This document shows, piece after piece, positions 1-12,487 of a stretch of 64,000 nucleotides of DNA (position 1 is its first letter; each line of letters opens with the position of its first letter). Under the pieces are notes generated by a model. It was not told the DNA's origin. It saw nothing but the letters and a program-made list of their open reading frames with translations, and did not search any database. Made by a program: the position numbers and the translations under genes. Origin of the DNA: Lepidodermella squamata (lineage: Eukaryota; Gastrotricha); contig JBLDXI010000014.1 in assembly GCA_047495785.1 (NCBI GenBank), positions 186,001 through 250,000 of the forward strand, given 5' to 3'.

Positions 1-3000
1 TCCAACCGGGCAGTAACAAGATCCTACAGAAAAATTCCTGATTCAGAGTGAACAAAGAAAAGGAAGAATTTCACCTGTAGCAGGTTCACAACCAACAGCT
101 TCGAGGTAGCCGCCTGAAACTGTATCCATCGAAAGCGAGTCCAGCTCGGAAGCGTATTTAGCAGATGAAAATTGGAAGCCGCCACCTGCCAGCGGTGCCA
201 TCATAACGGAGCAGTTGCACGCCTGTGAGCATTCAGGGCCGAAATAGCCGAACGGGCAGTCTTCGGCACACTGCACGCCGATTTTGCCGGGCGGGCACAC
301 GCACTTGCCCGAGACTGGGTCGCAGCCGTAGGGTGCGCAGTCGAGGCAAGCGTCCAGACACATGGGTCCATATCGACCGGGTGGACAAGCTGTCATTTCA
401 TCGAAAATTAACTCACGTTCAATGTAATGATATTTTGTACTGACGGTCTGTAGCGTCATATCGCAATTACTTTTAAATATCTAATACTCAGCTATATTAG
501 TTATACGGGGGTGAGTATTGGGATCAAAAAAGCTGACGTTCGCTGACTTACGAAGTGAGCAGGTATCTCCATAGTAGCCGTTCGCGCAGTCGGTTCGCGG
601 GCACTGGCCGGATGCTGAAAAAACATCAACGCAGGGCAATTAAAATGCGGTGCGAAATTCGATAATATCAATCGGCGGCGCGTCAACGCCGACGAAATGT
701 CACGTACCGGGATCGCACAGTAGAGAGCAGTCATCGGGGCACGTTGCCGAACAGTTCGAGCCATAGTAACCCGCGACGCACGGCTCGTCGCACTTGTCGC
801 CGCGAAAGCCACTCTGGCAGATGCACGCACCAGTCTGCGAAAAAATTATGCGAAAATTTAATTTTAATTTTTAAGGAGGGTTAATTCTTACAGTAGCATT
901 GCAGGCTTGGGTGTGTTGCATGTTGCAGTCGCACTCGGCCTCGCAGAATTTTCCGAAGCGACCAGTCGGACACGGTGCACAGCTGGGTCCGAAGTAACCA
1001 GGCTGGCACTGGCAGAAGCCGAGGTCAGGATCGCACTCGCCCGACACGCACTTACTAGAGCAGCGGTTGGCGCATTCGGGCGGGCCGTACAAGCCTGATG
1101 CCACCAGCAAAGACAACAAGCATCATCATCATCATCATTTGAATACGTATACAATGAGAATGAAACAAAAACAAAAGAGGCCAGCACGGTGAGTAAACAC
1201 TCGGGCGAGATTTCGCTCGCCTCTCTTTATCAAATTCGGTGTGTATGCGAAGGGCCCGTCGAGAATTCTTACTGCTGAGATAAACAATAACAAAGCCATT
1301 AGACAAGAGGCGGGGACACGCTGCTAAAAAAAATCGGCGTAGCACGCACGCGCGTTCAATAATTGAATTTCGCGCAGGCATGTCATTTTTTTCTCGCATC
1401 TAAGAAATTATTGCGCCGGCATCATCGCATATGACGAACCAGTACTGTAGCGTATGAATAGCCGCTATTATAAGTTTATTGAATCGCGGGCATTTTGCGA
1501 CCGCGACGCCGGCTCACTGCAGAACAATAATCTCGGCTGTGAAATAAGCCTCATCGATACGCGCGCGCGCGCGCGAGCCCATTACAAAGCCGCGCCCTCT
1601 TGCGCTGGCCATTTTTTGGCGATCAGGCACTTGCTAAATCGCTTTTGTCGTCGCAATATTTTTCATGGCGCGCGCGTGCGCGGTGAACCTAATAGCTGGC
1701 GATTACGGGCGAACGACCGCACCTCTAGCTAAAAAACTGAATGCCACACAGTGCGGCGGCTGTAAGCTTACAACAATATGCGAAGACATGATGTGAAATG
1801 CATTAAAAATGTCAATGGCGCGTGTGTGCTGTGTTTGTTTTACGAAAATCGAACGTGCGATATAAGTTCGAACGACAAGAAATTAAAGCATCCGGTCATA
1901 ACAAAGGCGCCGCACGCCCTCGTCGTCGAGTGGCTAGCATTTACTCGCCGTTTTTTTCCACTCCAACGGAAAAACGCACCTTTCGGACAGCCGATTTGAC
2001 AACGCTCGCCCGAAGTGCCGGCTGGGCAGAGGCAGCGCCCGGTGGCGCGGTCACACGGCGCCTTGTGTTGGCAAGGACCACATTCGAGGGAACAGTCAGG
2101 CCCGTAGCGTCCCTGGATTCATCGATTATTTATCCATAAATTATAGGAAATGATGGTTATATACCTGTTTGCAAACACTGGGCTGTTGATCAGCTATCGG
2201 CGGCGTCGGGGTACTCGGTGGCTCGGGCTCGTTGACCTCGGCAGATTTTAATAATCTCGGAACGAATGCGATTGATTCTATACGGATCTTCGCCGATGGG
2301 GCTGCCCCAGTGCCTCGTTGATCGGCGACAGGTGTCATTGAGGCATTGTCAGGCGCCAACAAATTATTTAGATCCTTGAAACCTAAAAATCAGAATATTA
2401 CTAGGAGGTGCCTAAATAAATGAAGTAAACAAACAAGTCGCTTTATCGACGGGCGACAATTGGTAACCAGGGCGACATGCGCAACGATAAGAGCCATCAG
2501 TATTTATACAAATGTGATCACAGATTGGGAACGAGTTCGAAACTGCCGCCTCAATTATTCGAACGGTCCGATTCTCGGCGCATTCGTCAATGTCTAGAAA
2601 TAAATAGCAGAAGAAATAGGAATAGTGAGGTGATTCGCAACACAAACTCACCGATACAACCGCATTTGTTTGCTGCTAAGCGGAATCCAAGCTTGCATTG
2701 GCATTTGAAAGAACCTATAAATTTTTCAAAGTTAACGAGTTTAATCTTAATTGTAACTTATACCTGGGGTGTTTATGCATGTCTCGGCGCAGCAGTGAGT
2801 TCCAAGGGAGCATTCGTCAACGTCTAAAAATCTCAAGCTCGTTTAATTCATTGATCTCTTATTTCTTGGATAGCCTCACCTAAGCAGCCAGTCCTGTTCG
2901 AATCAAGTTTATAACCGGAACCACATGAGCATACAACACCTACGAAAAATGTGAGCAATATTAGAATGATCTAGAATTCAGTTAGTTGAGATATTTAAGG

Positions 3001-4955
3001 CTGGTATCGGCGAGGAATCGATATTATAACAAACCTGCGGGTGTGTCCTGGCACAGTTGCTCACAGCCTCCGTTTTTGTGGCGGCACGACGCCGTGACCT
3101 CGGCCACTTCGCGGTTGTAATCAATGCGCACAACTGTCGGCGCGCGCTGATTTTGCCGCTGTTGCTGGCTGGCTACTTTCGGTGCTCGATCAGCTGCTGC
3201 AAAAGCACAACAAAAACAACACATTGCGATCATTCCGCTATATTATGTTCATCAATTATTCATCGGTAAACATCAATAAAACGACAAAAAATCATCAGCT
3301 CACATGCGGCCGTGCGGCTGGACAACAGCGCCGCAGCCGGCGGGGCAGCGGCTTGGGGAGCAGTCGGTGATTTCGTGACGTTGCTAGCCACAGTCGAGTT
3401 TCCATCACTCTGAAGACAGGTCCTGTCGTCGTCTTGCAACGTGTAACCGGCGTAACACTGGCACGAGAACGAACCGACGGTGTTTCGGCAAATCTGGGAG
3501 CAAGTGCTCGCCCGCTCATCGTCCTCAGGCTCACTTTCCTCCATGCTATAGATTCGGATAGGTTTGAATTCCGGCTGCCCGTCCATTTGCTTTTTCTCAA
3601 CACACTCGTCCACGTCTATATAAAAATTATATTAAGTGAGCAAATTTGGTTCAAAATTGAGATCTCCCTTAATTTTCTGTTGCATTTAATTTGTATGATT
3701 ATTTAATCGCTAACCCTCGCAAGACCGTTTGTCAGCAGCCAGTCTGAATCCGGGATAGCAGTCGCAGATGACTGACTTGCGTTCCGACGAGGTGAAGTAC
3801 TGCCGGCGGCGGCATATGTGAGCGCAGCCGCCGTTGTGAACCGAACAGCTGTAGAAGGGCGCAGCTGACGACGACGCCGCCTCGTCGACAAAGGCCAGCG
3901 TCGTCGTCTGCGTCGCGGCGACTGATGGCGCCGGAGTCGACACGCTGCGATTCCCGACGAGAGTGTGAGTGACAAGGTCGACAATTTCAACCGGTTCACC
4001 TGAATCAGTAAATTAAAAAAAAAGCTGTAAAAAATTCTGCAGAAATACCAATGCAGGAGAGGCCATCGGGAGCGAGGCGTCGGGGCAGTTTACATGAGCA
4101 AAGGTAACTGCCGAACGTATTCTGGCATTGCTCTTGGCAGCCGCCGTTGTTTTGGGCGCACTCGTCCACGTCTATGCTGCATGTTTTGCCCTGAAGGCCA
4201 GGTCGGCAGCGGCACCGGTGACTGAAAATTCCGGGCCGGCAAAGTGAGGCGAATCCGCACTCGGTGTTGTCGCACGACCGGTAAGGGCAGCCAAAGTCCT
4301 GCGAGCCGACGCGAAACCAGCCGCGGCAGCATGACGGCTCGGCGATGACCTCGGGTATAATAATCGGCTCGAGAGTGTCGTAATAAATTAATCTACAAAT
4401 AATTAGGTAAAATAGAAATATGAGATAATGCTCAACAAACTTTTGTTCCCGCTTCAGACACCCTACGCCGTCGGTTTCCTCCTCGCTGCCGGTACAATTT
4501 TGAGACCGATAGGTTAAATAAGGACCCGGTTTCGATTTACGGCAAAGCTTCCAATCACGCCTCAGTTGAATCGATTTGCGCTCGCAAACGTTTGGCCTGT
4601 AAAAAAGTTGGGTAAAATCAGAAAACAATTCGATTGTACGATTCTCTTACATTCCATTGCTTAGCCTGCGAGGCGAAGGTGTTCTTTGGTATGAACGACG
4701 GGTGGCATATCCATAAGGTAGTTCTTCATCTTCGGAAACAGGTGAATCCCAGAGAGGATGCTGCGGGTCGTCGTACGAGATAACTTCCTCGCCGCCGCTA
4801 TCAACTAAAGCCGGCTCGAGGTTATCGGGTTCGTTTTCTTGCTTTTGAGAAACACTCGGCTGCTTCCAAAAGCCGTCGCCATTTACGGGAAGGATAATTA
4901 AAAATTGAGCAGAAATCATCACCGTGAGAACCAGATTCATTGAGCGGTAAATCAT
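1..4955 (-). CDS. MEGF6-like multiple-EGF matrix protein with EMI domain (partial, 3' end off left edge)
   Basis: Secreted modular protein read right to left. I start it at ATG 4955 because the first residues form a signal peptide (hydrophobic [19 protein letters not shown]). An acidic linker follows, then an EMI-like region from NVCERKS (about 4590) to the diagnostic CCRGW (about 4320). Next come about six EGF modules, several opening with the calcium-binding D-V/I-D-E-C signature: [12 protein letters not shown] about 4170, a CSVHNGGC module about 3840, [10 protein letters not shown] about 3610, CRHKNGGC about 3085, DVDECSLG about 2820, DIDECAENR about 2600. Laminin/MEGF-type repeats (GRYGPxC, CxCPxGxxGxxC) run from about 2110 to the edge. 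Most modules sit on single exons separated by short introns, with one larger intron about 1120-1970. A final exon fragment at about 1-30 (GSCYCPVG) shows that the gene continues. Module order matches vertebrate MEGF6. A matrix or adhesion role is inferred. Confidence 0.85.
1121..1139. repeat. (CAT)n microsatellite in EGF-gene intron
   Basis: Six CAT units within the larger intron of the EGF gene. Confidence 0.9.
1561..1575. repeat. (GC)n tract in EGF-gene intron
   Basis: Alternating GC run inside the larger intron of the EGF gene, similar to the tract at 9948-9965. Confidence 0.9.
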
Positions 4956-7494
4956 TTTTTTGATAATGAGATGATTAGGATAGTCGATAAAGTTACAGAA
5001 GATAATCACCTCACTAAGGATCGATTTCGCTGAGTTCGGCGTGGTAACTTTAACATAATAATTAATTAAAACTGTGATCTAGGAAAATGCGAAAAGATGA
5101 ATTAAGATTCGGAAAACAAGCATTAGAACTGTGCGAGGGATTTATGTTTTGGTTCAAGTAAATGGTCTGTAAGAGAAGCGGCACTTGAGCTCAGATAACA
5201 AGGGTTGAGAAATTTCAATACGCCACCGCACATTTCACCTGTGGAATAATTTGTTTAAAAACACCGGCGCAGATTAAGGTGGGTGGTTTTGTTTGCGCAG
5301 TTTTTGCCGGCTCGTCGCGTGTCACCTGAATGGCCGCGCTCGGCCGCGCAGAATAGAAATTAATTAGGGCGCGCGCGGCGAACGGCACGCGCGCGTCGAG
5401 CAGGCCTCGATTGTTGTCGAGCCGGGCTGGAGAGCAAATTTTTTGCCCGGCACCAGGGCACTTGACGCTGACATGCGATTCGGCGCGCTCCAAGCACGCC
5501 GCCGTCGCGATACCTTTGTTTACAGCTCGCTAATTAGCGTAAACACGCCCGGTCGAGGGCACGGCGATAACAATAAACAACAGAGAGAGCGCGCTCGTTC
5601 ACATAATAACAGAACAACCGAAAATAACCGGTAGCATGACCGCGGAGATATATTCTGTAACAGCAATAAATAATGATTATTTACCGGCGGACAAAGACGG
5701 GCGCCTCTCAATGGCGAAATTACGACGTGAACAGCGAGGAAGAAAAAGAGCGCATCATCAGCGCATGCGCAAGTCAACAAACGCGCATCGCCAGTCGCAG
5801 TTTTTCAGCGACGCCAGGCGGGCTAAGCCGATTTTACGGCGCAAAATAACAGCGACAACGACGTCATTGCTTGGCTGGTATATGCCGGAGGAATTAAATC
5901 TGAGACATTTTACGGGCGTTGCGCAACCGTGTCAGGTGGTGTTGTGTGGTACTTACTTTATCTACTCGGCACTTGGCCTGTGAAGACGGCACCTGGCCGA
6001 ACTTTTGGCTCGCCTTATCGCCGGAGCTGACACTTGGCGACGTTAAATTTATCGCTACCAGTTTTAATTGCCGCCCGTCGAGTAGTTCATGACCAGTTGA
6101 CAACACTTGTGCGCGAAGATCACGGCGCTACCTGGTTGTAGGCTACTACACCACAAACCAAAACTCGGGATTGACGCCGGGGAGAGATACGGTGCAAAAC
6201 ACGGGCAGAAGTAGTAGTTTATTGCTGTGTTTATTACTGTAATCTCAGAGTAAATAAACAAGTGTGACTTGGGCGACTGCGCAATGCACTACGTTTCAGA
6301 TGAACCGGGCGCGGCTCGGCGTCGCCGAATGCCACGCTACACCGCGATAAATGCGCGAATGCTCGAGCCAGGCACGTCGCGGCATGTAATAAGCCACGCG
6401 CTGCCATCGACTTCGCGAGACAAACCGCTTTATTCTGCTCCGCGAAAATTTCAGGACTCTTTCTTTATCATTAAGGAGGTAACAGCTTGTGAGATGATGA
6501 AAGCATTATACTGGAAAAATCCCTGTTCAAGTCTGTCAATTCCATCTGGAAATCTAGACAAGTCGTGAGGCAAACCGATATTGAAAGAATAATTTCAAGT
6601 TTCCATTTAATTTTTATAATTAAAAAATGAAAAACTATCCCAGCTCGATTGAACCTGACACAAGTGCTAAGTTCATCATGAAAAATTAATCGATGCTGTA
6701 TGGATGACTGTCGAACTTATAGTTTGTACAATCCAATATAGCCACCCTAACCTTTGACATGATTATAGTGGCGGGTGGCGGATCCTTGAACAAACTTCCA
6801 AGTGAACCATAGCTCAAAAATGCATCATAGTGTTTTTACCTCGCACTCCTCAATGCACAATTTGGGAATTTAATTGTCAAATTTTTTTCCTCCAACTCGC
6901 GTGTAGTATCGCTATAGTGATGGGTTTCGGATGGCGCTGAGGCAGAGTAATTTCCCTACTGCAGTTCATTACTGGGTTCACATTATACTCAGCCACAATT
7001 GGATGGCGATCTCTAAGACCAAGTACACGTACCCTAGAGCATTGTTTTTTTCATCGTTAAAGTAACTGTATCATCGTTGAAGTATAATGCAGAGATGAAA
7101 CCCTCGTCGCTGCCCACACATGACAAAGTCGTACTTGACAATCATCACTCTTTACTTCCAACAACGAGCTCAAACATCGTGGGCGAGTGGTTCAAAAAAT
7201 GACTTCAAACATGTTATTAAAACGGCTTCAGCTGCTACAAAATAGTACATGCAGCACCGGCAAACTTTGCGGCAACAACAAATCTGCACCGAAACGTTCT
7301 GCTTTGCCAATGAGCCAATTCAAGGCCTCGGTTGTAGTCACCGGCGAAAAACCGATTCTGATTTTCGCCCGAGCTTTCAATTTTGAAGTGTTTGAATTCT
7401 TCTCAGAACCCAAGTGCTTGAAGCGTCCAGGCAAACACTACAGAGCACTTGCCATTTTCAAGTTATTTACCAAAAAACTAAAAATCAATTGCAG

Positions 7495-7558
7495 CTTCGT
7501 GTATCGAACCCAGGACCACATGTGGCACACCCATGTATCTGAACCACTGCGCCACGCT
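7495..7558 (-). repeat. tRNA-derived (SINE-like) fragment
   Basis: On the minus strand there is a box A-like string GTGGCGCAGTGGTT and, about 35 bases later, a box B-like GGGTTCGATAC. The spacing and the GGTTCGA core are those of a pol III tRNA promoter. However, the T-stem halves do not pair and the acceptor stem has no complement, so this is a tRNA relic or SINE head and not a working tRNA gene. Confidence 0.5.
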
Positions 7559-7959
7559 TTACTGTAACAGAAGTAGTACAATTACGCCCTTATATAGTTA
7601 ATTTTTAATTTTGAAATTTTCAAGGTTTCTCAGATTCAAAGGTTAAAGCAGGTCACGCCTTTCAATAATGTCCATCGTCGGGTTTATTTATAAATTTTTT
7701 CATGAAATAATTTGGAGCGTTTGTTGCCCTTTCGTTTCTATTCATGAGACGTACTATAGTACTATGTTTCTATTAGCTCTAATCGAAAGACGTAATGAAA
7801 TGCTGGAATCTGGGATGCTCCTAACTTGGCCGAACTCGTCATAGCTTCTGTGTTTTCTTGCCATATCGGAACAACACCCATCGAGATTATACAATATAAC
7901 ACAGTTCATATTATAATAGTTCAAAGTTCAGGGCTTTTTACTTTAAAAAATGAAGCCGT

Positions 7960-7983
7960 GTGCGCAGGTGCGCAGGTGCGCAG
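7960..7983. repeat. GCGCAGGT short tandem repeat
   Basis: Three consecutive copies of an 8-base unit (the last truncated) about 245 bases before the ankyrin start codon. Probably replication slippage; no function is indicated. Confidence 0.7.
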
Positions 7984-8227
7984 CAATCACGCGATATCAC
8001 TACGAAAAACTAAGCATATGGCATAATTCCTTTTATGAAGCTGGCATATCGTCATAATGAGCTTTTTCCTTTCTACTGTTAACCATAAACAGTGCTCTAG
8101 TGGCGGTTGTTATCTCTATACAGAAATGCGCAATTATCCGGAAATTATAAAATTATTTGATTCATATATACCTATATATTTATTACTAATTCAAATGCTA
8201 TGTCTAAGTATTTTCCGTTTTAGAAAA

Positions 8228-9058
8228 ATGAATGATAATGAATTCAAAATCAGAAATAGCAGTACTGCTGATAATTCTGAGCTGGCTTGTGAATTTGCTG
8301 AATATTCTACTCCTCCGGTCTATGAGAAAGGCCGTACTCAGCTGCACTGGGCTGCCGCGAAGGGCTGTCTCGATGCGGTTCGGTATTTGTCATGTCGCTT
8401 CCCTGAAGAAGTTAACCTGCACGATGGCAATCGCAGTCAAACCCCTATCATGCTGGCAGCTGAAAATGGGCATCTGTCCATAGTAATATTTCTATCAACG
8501 CATTGGCCAGAGACAGTTTATGCAACCGACATTTTGGCTCAAACCCCGGTTATACTTGCGGCGAAAAATGGTTGGATGAGGGTGGTTCAGTACCTCACGC
8601 GGCAATGTCCGGACTGCTTGGTGGTGACAGACAGTCATAGACGAACGCCGGTCCTGTGGGCAGCGGCGAAAGGCCACTTTGGCGTCGTCGAATGTCTCAC
8701 GAGTTACCGCCCCGATTCGATTCAGATCGCCGATTGTTACAAGCGCACACCGTTGGCCTGGGCTGCCATGAACGGCCATTTTGAATGCGTTAAACTTCTG
8801 CTGGCAGAATGGCCAAAGGCGGCACTTATCGCCGATGAACTGATGGGCCAGACGCCGCTGTCGCTCGCAGCAGAGCGTGGCCTTATCGAAGTAGTACGGC
8901 TTTTGTTGAAATCGGCGCCTTCAGCAGCGAGCCAGCTCGACTTGCGGGGCGAAAGTGCATTAACGCTGGCGTCGAAAAACGGCCATCTACGGGTTGCTCA
9001 GCTGATAACCGCTCTGACTACAGCGAAGAGCAAAAGCCATTCCGAAAGTTCAATATGA
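8228..9058 (+). CDS. Ankyrin-repeat protein without introns in its CDS
   Basis: Predicted 276-residue cytosolic protein made almost entirely of ankyrin repeats after a short acidic N-terminus. About seven repeats of 33-35 residues can be read from the TQLHWAAAKG block onward, each with the T-P/A-L-x-x-A-A core and a GH-helix (QTPIMLAAENGH, QTPVILAAKNGW, RTPVLWAAAKGH, RTPLAWAAMNGH, QTPLSLAAERG). I prefer ATG 8228 to the upstream ATG at 8057: a pyrimidine-rich stretch ending in TTTTAG lies just before it, the upstream translation looks non-coding, and the repeats start soon after. Ankyrin arrays bind partner proteins, but nothing here names a partner. A poly(A) signal AATAAA lies at 9065. The uninterrupted CDS contrasts with its neighbours and could reflect retroposition. 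A decayed relative lies near 27.4 kb. Confidence 0.8.
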   Translation: MNDNEFKIRNSSTADNSELACEFAEYSTPPVYEKGRTQLHWAAAKGCLDAVRYLSCRFPEEVNLHDGNRSQTPIMLAAENGHLSIVIFLSTHWPETVYATDILAQTPVILAAKNGWMRVVQYLTRQCPDCLVVTDSHRRTPVLWAAAKGHFGVVECLTSYRPDSIQIADCYKRTPLAWAAMNGHFECVKLLLAEWPKAALIADELMGQTPLSLAAERGLIEVVRLLLKSAPSAASQLDLRGESALTLASKNGHLRVAQLITALTTAKSKSHSESSI

Positions 9059-10517
9059 GCTCAAAATAAATAAAACATATTTTCAATAAATTTGTGTATT
9101 TTTTATTGCACCGGTTTTCTCCGCAGTTAATAAATGTTCCCACCCTAGTGGCTATAATTATTGGTTGCGCTTCTGCTTTCTCTAAACAGGGAAACTATTA
9201 TTTTAACGTTGCACTGGAAAATACAAAAGCATGAACAGAGTCATATACGGCAAAGTTTAGAGAAATCTCCCACTTTTTCTTTCTTTGCCCGTTTGTCGCG
9301 ATTAATGAGTGGTCTCTCTCTCCAGTGCATTTTCAAGCCCATTTTAGCCCAAGTTTCCTGCTGTGCTGAATGCTGTACTTATGAGAGCATGTATTTAACA
9401 GCTAGTTTTCGTTGAACTGCTTTCTTTCATTTTAGAGACCAATTTCAGGTGACCCGAGCTTCGCTTTCTACAAACACTGCATTGTCTCCGAGGCATATAT
9501 TATGCATTTTTTAAGGGCATATGTGAAGCTCACTTCAACTTACTAGGTAAAAGTTTCATCTCAGATGGACTATATTGGTCACCGTAGAACTCAGTCGAGC
9601 CTAGCATCAACGTTTACGTCTTTCGCCACACGTTCAAAGAAATAAGTCAAACAACATTTGGCAATAAACAGGACCAGCGACAGTAAACGATATGTTTGTC
9701 GTCCATTATGTTCACTTTCATCGATGTATATAGATATAGAAACGTGCTGGCGCGTGTTGACTCTACGACAGAAAAGCTACCGTCGCAAATACGCGAAAAG
9801 TTTGGAAAATTTCGCAAAAATTCGAGCGTGTTTGCCGAACAAGACGCGCGTAAAGATGAACCCTCAATTATGCGCGCAATTACTTGTATCGCATCGCAAG
9901 CGTTGCCATATATTACTTTGTAGGTATAGCTGGTTTTCTTCGAAGGCGCACGCGCGCGCGCGCGCTCGCAAATGCCGCGAAAGAAACAAAACACCGAATG
10001 CCGGCGGCGGCGGTGGCGACAGGCGCACCTCCGAAATATATTGCGAATTTCCACTTTTGAAGTCTCGTCCGTGTTGTTGCGCACCTGTTGGCCGGCTTGC
10101 GCGTGTTTTGGCGCTGCCAAATAAAAGCTAACTGGGTCGCTATTTTCCTCCTTTATTTCTCACCTGGACGGCGCCAATTATTTCGCAATTTTTAACGCGG
10201 GCAAAGTAGCAATATTTTTGCTAAATTTCGCAGCAATTAGGCGGCAAACACGCGCTCGCACAAATTAGCATCCCGTCTAATAATCGCTTATTACAGCGAC
10301 GTTGTGGCGAAACGCGGCTAAATAAACGTTGCGCACTGTTATTTTAAGCTAAGCGTTTAATTTTCTGTGTTTTCACAGCCCGGCGGCGTTCGCTACCGTT
10401 AACACAAGGCCTGTTGATAAAATCTGGCGCTTTTTTCTCTTCCTCTTCTTCACGGCTATAGAGTACTTAAATAAGTAACGCATCGCACGAGTTTTAGCCG
10501 CGATTGAAGGACACGCA
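9059..10517. other. Intergenic region with alternating GC tract
   Basis: No gene is supported. The region contains a (CG)n tract at 9948-9965 and the presumed promoter side of the collagen gene. The open frames on both strands at about 9650-10130 mirror each other and have no protein-like features. Confidence 0.55.
9948..9965. repeat. (CG)n alternating tract
   Basis: Alternating purine-pyrimidine run upstream of the collagen gene; capable in principle of Z-DNA formation. Confidence 0.9.
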
Positions 10518-12487
10518 ATGGTGACTGGGAGCCGCCTCACGTTGACGCGGCTGGTAGGGTGTCTGCTGCTGGGCGCGGCTACGGCGCTGGCGGTCGAATC
10601 GGCCTACGACGGCGTGTCGAACATGATTAATAACGGACGGGCCGACTACTCGCTGAGTGACACAATCGACGCGGGCGCGACTTCCGACTACGGCTCGCAG
10701 CAGACCATCGACCCGGTGTCGAGCGAGACCGAACTGCAGCCGAAACAGGCACCCCGGCGCAAAGTTTTCGGCATTGGCAGTTCGGCGAGCCGCGACATCC
10801 GCGAGACCATTGGCGGATCGTCAACCGGCGCCATCCCGGGCGCAGATGTTCGTTTCTTAACAAAAATGATGAAAATCATGCTTTAACATTTTTTAGGGTG
10901 GAGCCGCCTCGACAGGAACCTGTGATGCTGCTTGCCAGTGTTGGACCGAAGTCGGCCCAAGAGTAGGCCGAGTTGTCTTATAAATCAACGAAGCTATATG
11001 CAATTTCATTATAGGGCCCTCCTGGACCGCCCGGACTTGGTGTGCCTGGTTCCCAGGGCCCACCTGGCCCCGAAGGTGCTCGAGGTGCTGTTGGTCCTCA
11101 AGGTCCGTCCGGAACATCCGGAACTGACGGATCACCTGGCCCTAAGGTAACTTGAATAATCGAGGAAACTTGATGACATGTAATTTTGTTTATAGGGTGA
11201 TAAAGGAGCGAAAGGAGATGCAGGCCTCGCTGGTGCTGCCGGAGATCCTGGCCGAGCTGGCTTACCGGGCCCCAGTGGCCCACCTGGCATTCCGGGTACC
11301 CCAGGAAAAGACGGCGACAAGGGCCGTGATGGCCGTCCTGGCTGTCCTGTTAGTTTTCTTAAATTCCTAGATGGTGCTATTTTGGTTGAAACAATACATT
11401 AACGTGTATGGTAACTATATAGGGTTCAGCTGGTCGCCCTGGCCCTCGTGGTGATCCCGGTCCACCTGGCACCCCTGGTCCCGCTGGTGCTCCTGGCGGT
11501 TGCTGCAACATGTCAGTCCCGTATATGGCCACCGCGCCGCCCCCATCAGCAACTACGACGCAAATGATGACCACTTTAAGGACTATCACTGAGAATGCAT
11601 GTGCCCTGCAGAACGTGCCGACGCCTTACGCGCGCCACTCGCAGCGCAAAGACCCGCCAGACTGCCCGTTCAACCAGACTATGCTGTGGAGCGGTTTCAG
11701 TTTGCTGCACACCGAGGACGAAGGCCGAGCTCACGTGCAAGATCTCGGCTTGCCAGGCTCATGCCTTCAGAAGTTCGACCCTATGCCGTTTATGTTCTGC
11801 GGCCTTAACCAGGTTTGCAACTGGGGCGACCGTACTACTACGTCGTACTGGTTGGCGACTGACGAGAGGCGGCGTCTGCAACAGCTGTGGGGCATGGACG
11901 ACTCGCGAGAGGCGCCGATGGATTCAATCGAACAAATCCTCCAGCACATCTCTCGCTGCGCCGTCTGCGTGTCCTCTGGCCCTGTCATCGCCATTCACTC
12001 GCTGGCGTCGAGCATTCCCGACTGCCCGGATATGTGGAAATCGCTGTGGACAGGCTACAGCTTTGTCATGGTCTGTTATTCGAACTGATTTAGTAGATTA
12101 TTTGAATGAATAATTTCGAATTAGCATGGCGTTGGTGTGATGGGAGGTGGCCAGCCGTTGAGCAGCCCTGGCAGCTGTTTGGAAAGCTTCTCGTACAATC
12201 CTTACATCGAATGCACGGCTGAAGGCACCTGTCACTATTACTCGGAGAAGATGATGTGAGTCCTAGATACGGCTGATTGATACATTTTATTTGTTTCTTA
12301 TCAACACAGGTACTGGATGCTCGCCTTCGACAAGGTGTCCGTCGGCCAAGCCCGGCACATCACTGTTATGAAGCGCGAGAACGTGACCGACAAGGTCAGT
12401 CGGTGTCGCGTCTGCCAGATGGACGTGGCCACGCAGTGCGAGCGCACGCGCACGCAACGACTCACCACCTCTGTGCCTACATTCTAG
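10518..12487 (+). CDS. Short-chain collagen with type IV-like NC1 (C4) domain
   Basis: Complete secreted collagen of 545 residues in seven exons: 10518-10847, 10897-10962, 11015-11146, 11196-11348, 11423-12070, 12125-12255, 12310-12487. A signal peptide ([15 protein letters not shown]) is followed by a non-collagenous N-region with a CDAACQCW cysteine cluster. Then come only about 45 Gly-X-Y triplets over three exons, with one interruption (GLG) and a terminal GGCC. The C-terminus holds both halves of the collagen IV NC1: [44 protein letters not shown], then after an intron [29 protein letters not shown] and SRCRVC. Collagen IV chains normally have over 1,000 collagenous residues; this one has about 130, as in spongin-type short-chain collagens. 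It probably trimerises through NC1 and deposits in extracellular or basement-membrane matrix. Donors after exons 1 and 5 are weak (GTTCGT, GTCTGT). Confidence 0.9.

Larger units (their letters stand above)
4956..8227. other. Intergenic region, no supported gene
   Basis: This 3.3 kb lies between the divergently transcribed EGF gene and the ankyrin gene and probably carries both upstream regions. Short open frames are present but show no domains, no convincing splice partners and no composition like the neighbouring genes. The only structured items I see are a tRNA-derived fragment near 7495-7558 and a short GCGCAGGT tandem repeat near 7960. Confidence 0.6.

Noticed and set aside
7187-7567. 126-codon plus-strand frame
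   Set aside because: Its C-terminal part is the antisense of the tRNA-derived fragment, it has no domain, and the matching minus-strand frame is equally open.
8057-8227. N-terminal extension of the ankyrin protein
   Set aside because: The translation is hydrophobic and irregular, and a splice-acceptor-like TTTTAG separates it from the repeat region. ATG 8228 is preferred.
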